A stretch of DNA of 64,000 bases from Paenibacillus humicola (GTDB lineage Bacteria; Bacillota; Bacilli; Paenibacillales; Paenibacillaceae): the NCBI RefSeq assembly GCF_028826105.1, contig NZ_JAQGPL010000001.1, positions 3,002,501 to 3,066,500 of the forward strand, given 5' to 3'. Under the pieces are notes generated by a model that did no database searches, was not told the DNA's origin, and saw nothing but the letters and a program-made list of their open reading frames with translations. This document shows, in pieces, positions 54,723-63,428 of the stretch. The position numbers and the translations under genes are program-made. How positions within the stretch are numbered: position 1 is the first letter of the stretch; every line of letters starts with the position of its first letter.

Positions 54723-55715
54723 ATGAGATCTATTAATGTCGTCCTGACAACGGTGCGGTATGAGGATAAGCATTGGGAGAGGCTCCGCCAAGCCTTCGAG
54801 CCGGCGGAGATTATCCGGCTCCTTCAAGACGACTCGCCGGGAATAGCGGCGGCGCTGGAGCGCGCCGATGCGGCCGTTCTGAGCGGCGATCTGGATGAGC
54901 GGTTTCTGAATGCGCCGCAGCTTCGATGGGTTCATTGCGATCATGCGGGACTGAATAAGTGTGCCTGGCCCGAGCTGTTCGATCGCGGTCTGCAGGTTAC
55001 GAGCTCCGCGGGACGGTCGGCGCCGGTATTGGCGGAGCACGCCCTATTCTTCATGTTGGCTCTGGCGTACCGGTATCCGGAGTTTCTCGACGCGCAGCGG
55101 GCCCGCAGGTGGGGCATTCCGGAGCAGGATAAGCTGAGGGGGTTGTACGGTAGGACGGTTGGCATTGCCGGCATGGGCCATATCGGGACGGAGCTGGCGG
55201 TTCGCGCGAAGGCGATGGGCATGCGGGTGCTCGGTTATCGGCGAAGCGCCGGTACGCCTCCGTCGGGAGTCGACCGCCTGTTCTTTCAGGAGAGGGGGGA
55301 GGGACTGGAGGACATGCTGCCCGAGTGCGATTTTGTCGTGCTCGCCCTTCCTCTGTCCAATGCGACGCATCATCTCATCGGCGAGCGGGAGCTGGCGCTG
55401 ATGAAGCCTTCGGCCTGCATCATCAACATGGCCCGCGGAGCGGTGGTCGATGAAGCCGCGCTACTGTCCGCCCTGCGCGCCGGCAAGCTGGGCGGCGCCG
55501 GACTGGATACCTTTTCGCAGGAGCCGCTTCCCCCGGATAGCCCGTTGTGGGATGCGCCGCGCACGCTGATTACGCCGCACACCACGCCGCAGGTTCCCGA
55601 CCGTACGGGGCGGTCGCTGGACATCATATGCGAAAATGTCCGGCGGTACCGCGAAGAGCTGCCGTTACTCAATGCGCTGCGGCCGGAGGATGTCTACACC
55701 CCTTCAAACCTGTAA
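54723..55715 (+). CDS. D-2-hydroxyacid dehydrogenase
   Basis: A 330-residue enzyme of the D-isomer-specific 2-hydroxyacid dehydrogenase family. The cofactor motif GMGHIGTELAVRAKAMGMRV is near residue 150. NMARGAVVDEAALLSAL carries the substrate Arg, followed by the Glu region SQEPLPPDSP and the His of LITPHTTPQ. CGGAGGGAA precedes the ATG. It is divergent from the importer operon and may reduce a keto acid made from the imported sugar. It differs clearly from the gene at 5251, so the window has two separate enzymes of this family. Confidence 0.9.
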   Translation: MRSINVVLTTVRYEDKHWERLRQAFEPAEIIRLLQDDSPGIAAALERADAAVLSGDLDERFLNAPQLRWVHCDHAGLNKCAWPELFDRGLQVTSSAGRSAPVLAEHALFFMLALAYRYPEFLDAQRARRWGIPEQDKLRGLYGRTVGIAGMGHIGTELAVRAKAMGMRVLGYRRSAGTPPSGVDRLFFQERGEGLEDMLPECDFVVLALPLSNATHHLIGERELALMKPSACIINMARGAVVDEAALLSALRAGKLGGAGLDTFSQEPLPPDSPLWDAPRTLITPHTTPQVPDRTGRSLDIICENVRRYREELPLLNALRPEDVYTPSNL

Positions 55716-56108
55716 ATTGCGCCCGCGCGAAGCCGCGGCGGACGAGAAGCCTGGCGAATGGCAAACGGAAACGGCTATAGGCCCGACTAGAGGGGAGGAT
55801 CTGACAATCAAGTTGAAGTCCTGGATACAACAGGGGCTGGATATGAATATAAAAAGACCTTAGGGGACTAGGATGACAATATTCGTCACAATCAAACGGA
55901 TTTCCTACTGATCGCTAATGAAAGCATGGATCAAAACACGAGAGGGAAGATTCATGAACATGCGTTGGCGTAAGCCTCGAAATTGAAGGGATGGAATGGG
56001 GCAGAGGAGCTGATCGGCAAACGCCGCCAGGGGGAAAATCTCGCATCCAGAAAAAGAGCCCATAGTAACTGGGCTCTTTAATAACCTTAGAATATAGGAA
56101 CTCTATTT
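55716..56108. other. Intergenic region with one terminator-like hairpin
   Basis: No gene is seen. AAAGAGCCCA (56053-56062) and TGGGCTCTTT (56070-56079) form a perfect 10-bp stem. On the minus strand it follows the protein remnant at 56103-56226. Confidence 0.5.
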
Positions 56109-56226
56109 TTTCAAAAATTTTGTTTTTTGATTATGACGATTAATAAAATCCTTCATTTCTGCATCTGCATCCACACGTTGATCATTCGAGATCGGAACAG
56201 CCATGATTCCATCATTTGAGTGGACG
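56103..56226 (-). pseudogene. Remnant of an unrecognised protein C-terminus
   Basis: The minus strand reads SNDGIMAVPISNDQRVDADA, then EMKDFINRHNQKTKFLKK to a stop, followed by a hairpin at 56053. No start or ribosome binding site is present. The composition looks like a genuine acidic/basic C-terminus, but the family is unknown. Confidence 0.35.
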
Positions 56227-56395
56227 AATAACAGGACGACGACCAGAAATTGATACCCGGCCGGCGACTAAAGGTTTTGATTTGCGCATGAGCATCAACT
56301 CGCTTGTGCATAGTATAACTCAACTAGTCTTTGGGTTTCAACAGGCGGAATGGCCAAGAGACGTTGTTTACTGTTAACGACTTCTATGCCATAAA

Positions 56396-56743
56396 CTTGG
56401 TTCGTACGTGCGTTCGTATCGTGATCCTGCAAAATCGTCTTCAGCTCAGTTAACGAACAGCCGATGCCTTGAAATTTCTTAATCAGCTTTAACCGCTCAG
56501 TTTGCTTCGTCTGAGTAGTTGCGGTAATTATTCTTCTCTCGCTGAACATGCCTGCTGTCAAGCAAGCCTTCTTTCTCATAAAAACGAATGGCGTGGGGTG
56601 TTAAACTCATCAAGTCGACTAATTCTTGAATTTTCATATGATTACATACCTCCAAATGCTTACCTTAGAGTGTACTTCATAGTTTAGACTGAAGTCATAT
56701 CTTCGTCAAACGCTTAAGGAGGCGTACACGATTATGCGTATAG
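56396..56743 (-). pseudogene. Duplicated fragment of the merR gene and divergent promoter
   Basis: This 348-base segment is nearly identical to 38285-38632. It covers the N-terminal two thirds of the MerR gene (start ATG at 56637), the divergent promoter and the AAGGAGGC site plus first codons of the epimerase-like gene. One extra T near 56500 shifts the frame of the regulator, and the C-terminal part is missing. The copy ends at GCGTATA, where unrelated sequence begins. Confidence 0.85.
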
Positions 56744-56888
56744 CGAACCGATCTGCGGGCCAAGGGGGAAACGATCATCCTTGTTGTCCCGATCTTTTTT
56801 CAAAGCCACCATTTTTATTATTATTTTCCACTGTTAGGGAATGCTTTCTAACAAAGCGAAAAGCGATATAACAGTTGGAGGGGTAAAG

Positions 56889-57476
56889 ATGTGGTCCATT
56901 ATTTGGAGCTCAATTCTTTTGGCATGTGTCGGTACCTTGTTTTTAAGGATAAGTGGGCGAAAATCGATTTCACAGATGACGGCACAGCAGTTTGTAATTT
57001 TACTGAGCATTGGAACTGTGATCGGCACTGAGGTGAGCGGCAAGGGGATGGCGAAGACGATTTTAGCGTTGGGTACGTTTATTGTGTTCCTGATTGCTGT
57101 CGAGTGGGTAACTTTACATTGGAATCGAGCGGAGACGATCTTGAAAGGAAAAGCAGTGCCTATCATACAAGAAGGGAAACTGGTTATTCAGAACCTACGC
57201 AAGCTCCGAATGTCTGTTGACGACTTGGAAAAGCGGCTGCGTATTGCAGGGATCTCGCGTATCGAAGATGTGGAATCAGGTACAATCGAAAGTAACGGCG
57301 ACCTTGGTTATGACCTGTATTCTGACGCTAAACCCCTAACTAAGGGGGATTTGGAAAAACTGCTAAAAGCTTATTTCCCGCAGATTAAAACGCAGTCCGC
57401 ACCTGACAAGGAGAGCATTTTTTCCGAAGTGGAAACCAATTCTCATCCCGATAAGGTTCTCGAACAACTTCAATGA
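56889..57476 (+). CDS. DUF421 domain membrane protein (YetF-like)
   Basis: A 195-residue protein. The ATG at 56889 follows GGAGGGG; an earlier ATG at 56841 lacks a site. Three membrane helices occupy residues 3-20, 32-50 and 55-75. The DUF421 domain follows with VPIIQEGKLVIQNLRKLRMS, VDDLEKRLRIAGI and the AEID-like strand VESGTIESNGDLGYDL. YetF/YdfS-type proteins of spore formers are membrane-bound and partly spore-associated; their activity is poorly known. The palindromic repeat copy C begins one base after the stop. Confidence 0.9.
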   Translation: MWSIIWSSILLACVGTLFLRISGRKSISQMTAQQFVILLSIGTVIGTEVSGKGMAKTILALGTFIVFLIAVEWVTLHWNRAETILKGKAVPIIQEGKLVIQNLRKLRMSVDDLEKRLRIAGISRIEDVESGTIESNGDLGYDLYSDAKPLTKGDLEKLLKAYFPQIKTQSAPDKESIFSEVETNSHPDKVLEQLQ

Positions 57477-57571
57477 AAAGTGTCAGAAGACAAGAACATT
57501 TTTATTATACATAAAAAGTCGCATAAATAAAATGCGGCTTTTATTTATTGTGTAAGAAGTTCTTATTCGTT
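57477..57571. repeat. Palindromic repeat family, copy C (left half)
   Basis: It contains AGACAAGAAC, then GTCGCATAAATAAAATGCGGC, a small hairpin with a T-rich tail at 57518-57550, and GTGTAAGAAGTTCTTAT (57550-57566) plus TCGTT. The complementary right arm is missing here but is found at 59311, on the far side of the IS110-family element. Confidence 0.7.
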
Positions 57572-57683
57572 AGGATTCCTGTAGAGCGTTAATTTTGCGC
57601 TTTGCACAAAAACGAGCGCCTCCGGTACGATGGGGTAGTCATGGGTCATAGCCCTTTAGCCATCTTAAGGAGGTCGCTCTATC

Positions 57684-58932
57684 TTGAAGTTTAAAGCCCA
57701 AGCCAAACAAAATCAACTGCTTGAACGCATTTCAACCCAGCACATTGTCATCGGTATCGACATCGCCCAGCAGTCCCACGTTGCTCGTGCCGTCAACTTT
57801 CGCGGAATCCTACTCGGCACTCCGCTTCACTTCTCCAACGACGATGCCGGCTTCGGCCAACTGCTGCAGTGGATAAAAGATCTGCAGGAAACGCACCAGC
57901 TAAGCGACACCATCATCGGCATGGAACCAACCGGCCACTACTGGCTCAGTCTAGCTGCCTGGCTCAAGGACCGGAGCCTCGAGGTAGTGTTGGTAAACCC
58001 TCATTTGGTCAAAAAGAACAAGGAGAACCGCGACAACACGCCTTCAAAAAGCGACGTCAAGGATGCCTTGGTTATCGCCGACATGGTGAAAAATGGCTAC
58101 TACACCTCCATCAAAGACACCAGTGAAGTGTTCATGGAGCTGCGCGTGCTCATGGCAAATCGGGAGACCATCGTCCATCGTCTCGTCAGCGTGAAAAACC
58201 AAATCCACCGCTGGGTCGACATGGTGTTTCCGGAGCTGCGGCAGGTATACAAACACCTCATGGGCTCCGGATCGCTTGCCACATTGCGTCTCTTTCCTAC
58301 GCCTGCCGATCTTCAAAAACTCACCGTTCAACAGGTAGTCGACGGCTGGAAAACGGTCATGAAGCGCCACAGTGGTGAACGAAGAGCTCGCGAGCTGCTG
58401 GCTCTTTCAGCTCGCTCGGTCGGCGCCAAGCATGCAGAGAAAGCCTACAAGCTTCATCTGCAACAACTGCTGGCCGAATATGATTTGACCATGGAGCAGT
58501 TGCAGGTCATCGAAGATGAAGTGACGGCCGCACTGGCCCGGATCCCACTGGCTAAGCAGCATCTTGTCTGTCGCCGGCATTCTCGGTGAAGCTGGCGACC
58601 TCAGCGGCTATGCACATGGCAATGCGTTGCTACGGCATGCCGGCCTCAACCTGGCTGAAGCGAGTTCAGGCAAATGGAAAGGCCAGATGTCCATCAGCAA
58701 ACGTGGCCGACCACGGCTTCGGCATGCCCTGTTCATGGCAACCATGGCCCTCATCATGAACGATGTATCGTTTAAACGACAGCACGAAGTGAATGTGAAG
58801 ACAAAAGGTATGAAGCCAATGCGCTCGGTTATGAAGCTTTGCGGCAAGTTGGCACGCCTTCTGGTTGCCATGGCAAAGAGCGGCGAAGCTTACGAACCGG
58901 ATCGAGCTCTTCCTATGAAACAATCTGCTTAA
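57684..58932 (+). pseudogene. IS110-family transposase, frameshifted
   Basis: The first frame (57684-58589) encodes the N-terminal DEDD nuclease domain: IGIDIAQQSH, GMEPTGHYW, VNPHLVKKNKENRD and KSDVKDALVIADM carry the four acidic residues. The second frame (58564-58932) holds the C-terminal Transposase_20 domain with SVAGILGEAGDLSGYAHGNA and KRGRPRLRHALFMATMALI. The join near 58560 has lost about 20 bases and the frame. AAGGAGG precedes the start. The full protein would be about 410 residues. A programmed frameshift is unlikely because the conserved linker is partly deleted. Confidence 0.85.
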
Positions 58933-59009
58933 CCGCTTCTCAATTCGCACGAATACTGGCTTATTCGCGGGATCTCAAGACTGCACGGAGTACCGGATTG
59001 CGTTGAACA

Positions 59010-59094
59010 AAAGGGCATGGACCCGTACCGTTAGGATAACCGGCCTCCACCCACCGGATAGGCGTAACGAAGGAATGAAAGGGCATCGACCCGT
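59010..59094 (+). repeat. Direct repeat in the 3' non-coding part of the IS
   Basis: AAAGGGCATGGACCCGT (59010-59026) recurs as AAAGGGCATCGACCCGT (59078-59094), each able to form a small GGG/CCC hairpin. The region 58933-59310 has no gene and several other self-complementary stretches (CCTCCGGAGG near 59116), as expected for a structured RNA. Confidence 0.6.
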
Positions 59095-59310
59095 CGAGAA
59101 ATGGGAGTGAAAGCCTCCGGAGGTACGTGGAGCAGCGTGCAACAGAGCCGTAAAAAAGGAGCGAAAACTCGCCCCTTCTGTTCCCGCATGCGCTTCGGTT
59201 GCTGAATTTGACGGTACATCCCCTCTTCTATCCGAATAACGATTTATCCATTGGGGAGATCCTGCGAATAAACGAGCATTCGTGAGAAAACTGAATCGAA
59301 CCGAGGGAGT

Positions 59311-59372
59311 TCAAGATAAGAACTTCTATACAGAGCCGGTATTAGGCCAAGAACTTTTATACAAGGCCGATG
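59311..59372. repeat. Palindromic repeat family, copy D (right half)
   Basis: TCAAGATAAGAACTTCTATA is followed by CAGAGCCGG, then TATTAGGCCAAGAACTTTT and ATACAAGGCCG. It matches the right-hand half of copy B. ATAAGAA here pairs with TTCTTAT of copy C, whereas copies A and B have GACAAGAA/TTCTTGTC, so C and D are the two halves of one unit. Confidence 0.7.
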
Positions 59373-59647
59373 GGATTAAAATACGCGAGTTATTATGCTA
59401 ACGGGGGTACAATAGTACAATGACGACGAAATTCAGTGTGGGTTACTCGAGACACAAAATTACCTTGAATGCCATTTCGGCATGAATCTCATTTCCTTTG
59501 ATGGTATGGCTTATTAGCGCCGCATTGCCGTCATTAATAATTGAGGCTTAATTGACCAGGAGAACACAGGTATGACCTGGGGGAGATCGAGCGCATTCAG
59601 CAAGTCGTTTTACGCATTCTAAGAAAATCCAGAGAGGAGGCTTAGCC

Positions 59648-61405
59648 ATGACTACTATGATATCCAATAAATTGCGCACATGGCCGATCATGGCCTCCTT
59701 GCTCATTGCCGCGTTCGTGGCACTGTTAAGCCAGACCGTGCTTAACGTCGCGCTGCCGAAAATGATGGTGGATCTTAACGTAGGAGAAAGCACGATCCAG
59801 TGGCTGTCCAACGGCTATCTGCTGGCAAACGGGGTGCTCGTGCCGATCAGCGCCTTCCTCGTCAACCGGTTTACGACCCGGAAGCTGTTTCTTACGGCTT
59901 CATCTGTATTCGCAGTCGGCACGATCGTTTGCGCCGTCTCCGGCGATTTCAGCGTCCTGCTGACCGGTCGCCTCGTGCAGGCCGTTGGCGCCGGCATCCT
60001 TATGCCGCTCATGACCGTCGTCGCGCTTACAATCTTCCCCGTCGAGGAACGCGGGAAAGCGATGGGACTCATGGGCGTCGCGATGATTTTCGCGCCGGCG
60101 GTCGGTCCGACGCTCTCCGGGTGGATCGTCGAGAACTACGACTGGCACGTGCTGTTTTACATCGTGCTGCCGCTCGCCATCATCGCCGTTATTTTCGGCG
60201 CCTTCTTTATGAAGGACGTCATCAAGACCTCCAGACCGAAGCTCGATATTCTGAGCGTTATCGCGTCGACCCTCGGCTTTGGCAGCCTGCTGTATGGGTT
60301 CAGCGAAGCGGGCGCCAAGGGCTGGGACACGACCGAAGTCATCGTCTGCCTGGGCGTCGGCGCCCTCGCGCTCATCCTGTTCATCGCGCGTTCGATCTTG
60401 GTGAAGACCCCGCTGCTTGAAATGCGCGTGTTCAAGTATTCCATGTTCTCGCTCACGTCGCTGATCAATGTCATCATCACGATGGTGATGTTTTCCGGCA
60501 TGATCCTGCTGCCGATCTTCCTTCAGAACATTCGGCACTTCACGCCCCTCGAATCCGGTTTGCTGCTGCTGCCGGGCGCGATTCTGATGGGCATCATGTC
60601 GCCGATCACGGGCATAGTGTTTGACAAGATCGGAGCACGTTGGCTCGCCGTCATCGGACTCGCCATCACGACCTTCACCACGTACGAATTCAGTCATTTG
60701 GAAGCAACCACGACGTATGCCCACATGATGATCGTCTATTCGGCTCGGATGTTCGGGTTGTCCATGCTGATGATGCCGATCCAGACCGCCGGCCTCAACC
60801 AGCTGCCGCGCCGCCTGAACGCGCACGGCTCGGCGATGTCCCAGACGCTGCGGAACGTATCCGGCGCGCTCGGTACGGCCCTGCTCGTCACGGTTATGAC
60901 TAACAAAGCGTCCGCGCACGCCAAGGATCTAATTATTGCAGGCCAGATCGATCCGAACGATGCCGCCAAAATGGGCGAAGTCACGCAGCAAGCCACCATC
61001 TACGGCATCAATCAGTCCTTCGTCGTCGCGACTTGGGTGACTGTCGCCGCACTCGTCCTGGCGTTCTTCATCCGCAAGGTGAAACCTCAAGAGGATGCGG
61101 TGCAGGAACCGGTTAAGGTGTCGGAAGAGAGTGGTGTGGCGCCGATACCGAAACGAGCGGAAAACCAGGAGTACACGGACCGGCACAGCGCGGACGGTGA
61201 ATTTCGCAATGCCATCAGAGGATTTTTAAAGACACCTCAACCCGCGAATGACGATAAGCATTTTAACGATATAGATTATCGGAAGGCACTTCTTAAGTTA
61301 AAGGGTACCGCTCTCAAGGATACACACAAAGAGGAAGAAATGAACGATAAAGGATACCGGGAGACGCTTAAGAAATTGACGGGACCTCTAAATGAAAACG
61401 AGTGA
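59648..61405 (+). CDS. MFS transporter, DHA2 (EmrB/QacA) family, with repeat-bearing tail
   Basis: A 585-residue multidrug-type exporter with about 14 membrane helices. Motifs are LSQTVLNVALPKMMVDLNVG, TIQWLSNGYLLANGVLVPIS, GRLVQAVGAGILMPLM and GPTLSGWIVENYDWHVLFYI. GGAGGC precedes the ATG. After about residue 475 comes a cytoplasmic tail of some 110 residues with three imperfect repeats: EFRNAIRGFLKTP, DYRKALLKLKG and GYRETLKKLTG. The tail is unusual for the family. It exports drugs or metabolites using the proton gradient. A WrbA-like gene lies 41 bases downstream. Confidence 0.92.
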   Translation: MTTMISNKLRTWPIMASLLIAAFVALLSQTVLNVALPKMMVDLNVGESTIQWLSNGYLLANGVLVPISAFLVNRFTTRKLFLTASSVFAVGTIVCAVSGDFSVLLTGRLVQAVGAGILMPLMTVVALTIFPVEERGKAMGLMGVAMIFAPAVGPTLSGWIVENYDWHVLFYIVLPLAIIAVIFGAFFMKDVIKTSRPKLDILSVIASTLGFGSLLYGFSEAGAKGWDTTEVIVCLGVGALALILFIARSILVKTPLLEMRVFKYSMFSLTSLINVIITMVMFSGMILLPIFLQNIRHFTPLESGLLLLPGAILMGIMSPITGIVFDKIGARWLAVIGLAITTFTTYEFSHLEATTTYAHMMIVYSARMFGLSMLMMPIQTAGLNQLPRRLNAHGSAMSQTLRNVSGALGTALLVTVMTNKASAHAKDLIIAGQIDPNDAAKMGEVTQQATIYGINQSFVVATWVTVAALVLAFFIRKVKPQEDAVQEPVKVSEESGVAPIPKRAENQEYTDRHSADGEFRNAIRGFLKTPQPANDDKHFNDIDYRKALLKLKGTALKDTHKEEEMNDKGYRETLKKLTGPLNENE

Positions 61406-61446
61406 GGAATCGCGCTTGAATGCCCATTAAAGAGAGGAGATTAAAC

Positions 61447-62010
61447 ATGAAAATTTATATTGTTTACGATAGCGAAGCGGGTCATACGGAACAACTTGCC
61501 CGATCCATTGCCAAAGGGGCTGAACGTGTAGAAGGGGCAGAGGTTTTCATTAATCACGTCAAAAAGGCAAATGTCAGAGATCTTGAACAGATGGATGCGA
61601 TTGTCTGGGGATGTCCCGGACACTTCGGCACGATTAGCTCCGGATTAAAAGAATGGATCGATAGGCTCGGATATTTATGGGCAAATGGGACATTAGTTGA
61701 TAAAATCGGTGCTGTATTCTGCACAACGGCATCCATACATGGCGGTAACGAAGCAACCTTGCTTAACCTGATTACGCCGATGCTGCATCAAGGCATGATG
61801 ATTGTCGGCTTGCCGGCCAATATTCCAGAGAATGCGCTATACGGCAGTTATTATGGAGTAGGGGTTACATCTCCAGTTGAAGATACCGATGATGCGCTTA
61901 GTCAGTCGCTTTTTGGGAAGGGTCTCGCGTTAGGAGAAATCTTAGGTAACCGTGTGGCCAACGCGGCAATCACATTTGCAGCAGGTAAAAAATCTCATGA
62001 TATGAATTGA
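61447..62010 (+). CDS. Flavodoxin-fold NAD(P)H:quinone oxidoreductase (WrbA-like)
   Basis: A 187-residue flavodoxin-like protein. The ATG at 61447 follows AGAGGAGATT. The FMN phosphate loop is [20 protein letters not shown] near the N-terminus. The flavin-binding segments [20 protein letters not shown] and [17 protein letters not shown] match the WrbA family, which carries out two-electron quinone reduction and protects against redox cycling. It is close behind the MFS gene and may be co-transcribed, fitting detoxification. Confidence 0.9.
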   Translation: MKIYIVYDSEAGHTEQLARSIAKGAERVEGAEVFINHVKKANVRDLEQMDAIVWGCPGHFGTISSGLKEWIDRLGYLWANGTLVDKIGAVFCTTASIHGGNEATLLNLITPMLHQGMMIVGLPANIPENALYGSYYGVGVTSPVEDTDDALSQSLFGKGLALGEILGNRVANAAITFAAGKKSHDMN

Positions 62011-62272
62011 TTTACCAAAGTCAAGTACCCCGCGACCGCCAAAGTTTACTGCTACAGACATCGGCGGCTTCGGCTTTCGTCTTGGCAAGGTGACTCGTCC
62101 GGCTGCGGCAGCCATTTCCCTTGGCTGCGTTAGGCTTTCCCAGCCCCGTTGGGCTTACACCCTAAATGACACCCATAGCCGGACGTACACCAATGAGAGC
62201 GCAGGATGTCGCCGACGAACATGCTACCAAGGTCAGAGTAACAGATTATTTACCCGAGAAGAGGTGCATCTT
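62011..62272. other. Intergenic region without recognised gene
   Basis: The segment has open stretches in several frames but no ribosome binding site or motif. It probably holds further gene scraps. Confidence 0.4.
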
Positions 62273-62468
62273 ATGAAAATCAAGCTCATTCACCATGCGA
62301 CGCTTTGGCTGGACTGCCGGCGCGGCTCTCCTGAACGATCCCATGTTCGGCGTTGCGGGAGTCGACCCGCCGATTCAGAATTCCGGCATAATTGGCTTGC
62401 TTCGTATCTCATCCTTGCAAACCCGGTGCACAAACACAGCGGAAAATGAGTGTGCACAGGCTGAGTAA
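62273..62468 (+). pseudogene. MBL-fold (UlaG-like) hydrolase, N-terminal scrap
   Basis: GAAGAGGTG precedes an ATG at 62273. The reading is MKIKLIHHATLWLD, then after a one-base shift AGAALLNDPMFGVAGVDPPI QNSG, the start of a metallo-beta-lactamase-fold hydrolase of the UlaG kind. The HxHxDH metal site and all that follows are missing; the frame ends at 62468. Confidence 0.65.
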
Positions 62469-62555
62469 AAGCCGCGTCCAAATTCTAATGAACGGCATTG
62501 AAACCTATGCGAAGCTCCAGAATCCCCGCAGAAGGCGAAAAAATCATTGATATGG

Positions 62556-62672
62556 ATATATCGAAACGGTCAGGTGGGAAACCTGATTAGAGATATGTTG
62601 ATCGAACGGTCACAATCCGGAGTAAGGATTCGGTTTATCAGAGACAAATGGGGGAGACGAAAGTTTCCGTAA
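62556..62672 (+). pseudogene. Cardiolipin synthase/phospholipase D-like scrap
   Basis: In one frame the bases read YRNGQVGNLIRDMLIERSQS, then GVRIRFIRDKWGRRKFP to a stop. This matches the segment before the first HKD motif in cardiolipin synthases (IRDLLIEKAQEGVEVRFIYD-like). No HKD motif or other part remains. Confidence 0.5.
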
Positions 62673-62881
62673 AGTTAGATCGATCAAATGATGGAAGCTG
62701 GAATCAAATGTCAGACGATATTTCCAAGGTGTTCTCCAACGGAGGGAAAACTTATAAATTTCGAAAAAAAGGAGGACTTAGGCGCTATCCTGTAGCGAAT
62801 GATGTACAGCTGTTGCTTCGTATCGCTTCATTACCGCCCGAGGAATCGCTGCCTGAGGCGCTGCAGCACAAAGTAAAATAA
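62648..62881 (+). CDS. Small protein of unknown function
   Basis: A 77-residue frame that begins inside the cardiolipin synthase scrap. The region after residue 10 (DRSNDGSWNQMSDDISKVFS, KKGGLRRYPVANDVQLLLRI) has protein-like composition. No good ribosome binding site is present at the ATG, so it may be a fragment of a longer lost gene or a chance frame. Confidence 0.35.
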   Translation: MGETKVSVKLDRSNDGSWNQMSDDISKVFSNGGKTYKFRKKGGLRRYPVANDVQLLLRIASLPPEESLPEALQHKVK

Positions 62882-63078
62882 GTGAATGGGTGGAAGGAAA
62901 TTATCCCTTGTTTTTTCAAATAAATTAATCGGCTTATTTAATAGCCCCGCTGTGACTGGCCGATTCACATGCGCCGAAGCCAGTTTATGGGAATTTGGTA
63001 CGAGCATGAATAACTTCCATTCGCTGTGGCATTCTAAACTCAAAGAGTTCAACCAATTTGTATAGGAGGTGATCCGAT

Positions 63079-63243
63079 ATGCCGGATCGCGAGTCGGAAA
63101 TCAAGCAACCCGACAGCCCTGAAATCGAACAGCAAAACTTTCCCGAATTTGAACAATCGACGGAACACCCGCAAAGGGATGATACGAAAGTTCAGTCCGA
63201 GGAGATACGTTACGATAATGCAACAGACTCCCTGTACAGATAG
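63079..63243 (+). CDS. Small acidic protein, 54 residues
   Basis: ATG at 63079 follows a perfect TAGGAGGTGATCC. The product is very acidic and hydrophilic, rich in Glu, Gln, Asp and Pro (EIKQPDSPEIEQQNFPEFEQ), with no membrane segment. A terminator lies ten bases after the stop, so it forms a complete short transcription unit. The family is unknown; it resembles small spore- or stress-associated proteins of Bacillota only in composition. Confidence 0.6.
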   Translation: MPDRESEIKQPDSPEIEQQNFPEFEQSTEHPQRDDTKVQSEEIRYDNATDSLYR

Positions 63244-63251
63244 AAGGCAAG

Positions 63252-63288
63252 CCGACGTATCCGAATTCCAGGAATGCGTCGGTTTTTT
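63252..63288 (+). terminator. Rho-independent terminator
   Basis: CCGACG (63252-63257) pairs with CGTCGG (63277-63282), with an inner TCC/GGA pairing, followed by TTTTTT. Confidence 0.8.
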
Positions 63289-63428
63289 CATGGCTTAGAA
63301 CAAAACGACATATGTACAAAATACGGGTTTTGTGCAGTTCTATATAAAAAACTCCAGACAAAAAATAAAATCCCTCTCCATTATATTGGAAAAGGATTTT
63401 CAATAATCCTGCTCATCTTTGTTCACGT

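Larger units (their letters stand above)
57572..59310 (+). mobile_element. IS110-family insertion sequence (probable limits)
   Basis: The element contains a broken DEDD transposase at 57684-58932, 112 bases of 5' and 378 bases of 3' non-coding DNA. The limits are set by the two halves of a palindromic repeat on either side. The left half ends TTCTTAT-TCGTT and the right half begins TCAAG-ATAAGAA; they join to a hairpin like copies A and B. IS110/IS1111 elements have no terminal inverted repeats, use a bridge RNA to choose sites, and often insert in palindromic DNA. The long 3' region could hold the bridge RNA gene. Confidence 0.65.

Noticed and set aside
58560..58590. Programmed frameshift in the IS110-family transposase
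   Set aside because: No slippery sequence was seen and the conserved linker is partly deleted, so ordinary inactivation is more likely.
29591..59372. Palindromic repeats as a CRISPR array
   Set aside because: The copies are far apart, not regularly spaced, and no cas genes are present.
59900..60919. 339-codon frame on the minus strand
   Set aside because: It is antisense to the MFS gene with the low-complexity charged composition of such shadows.
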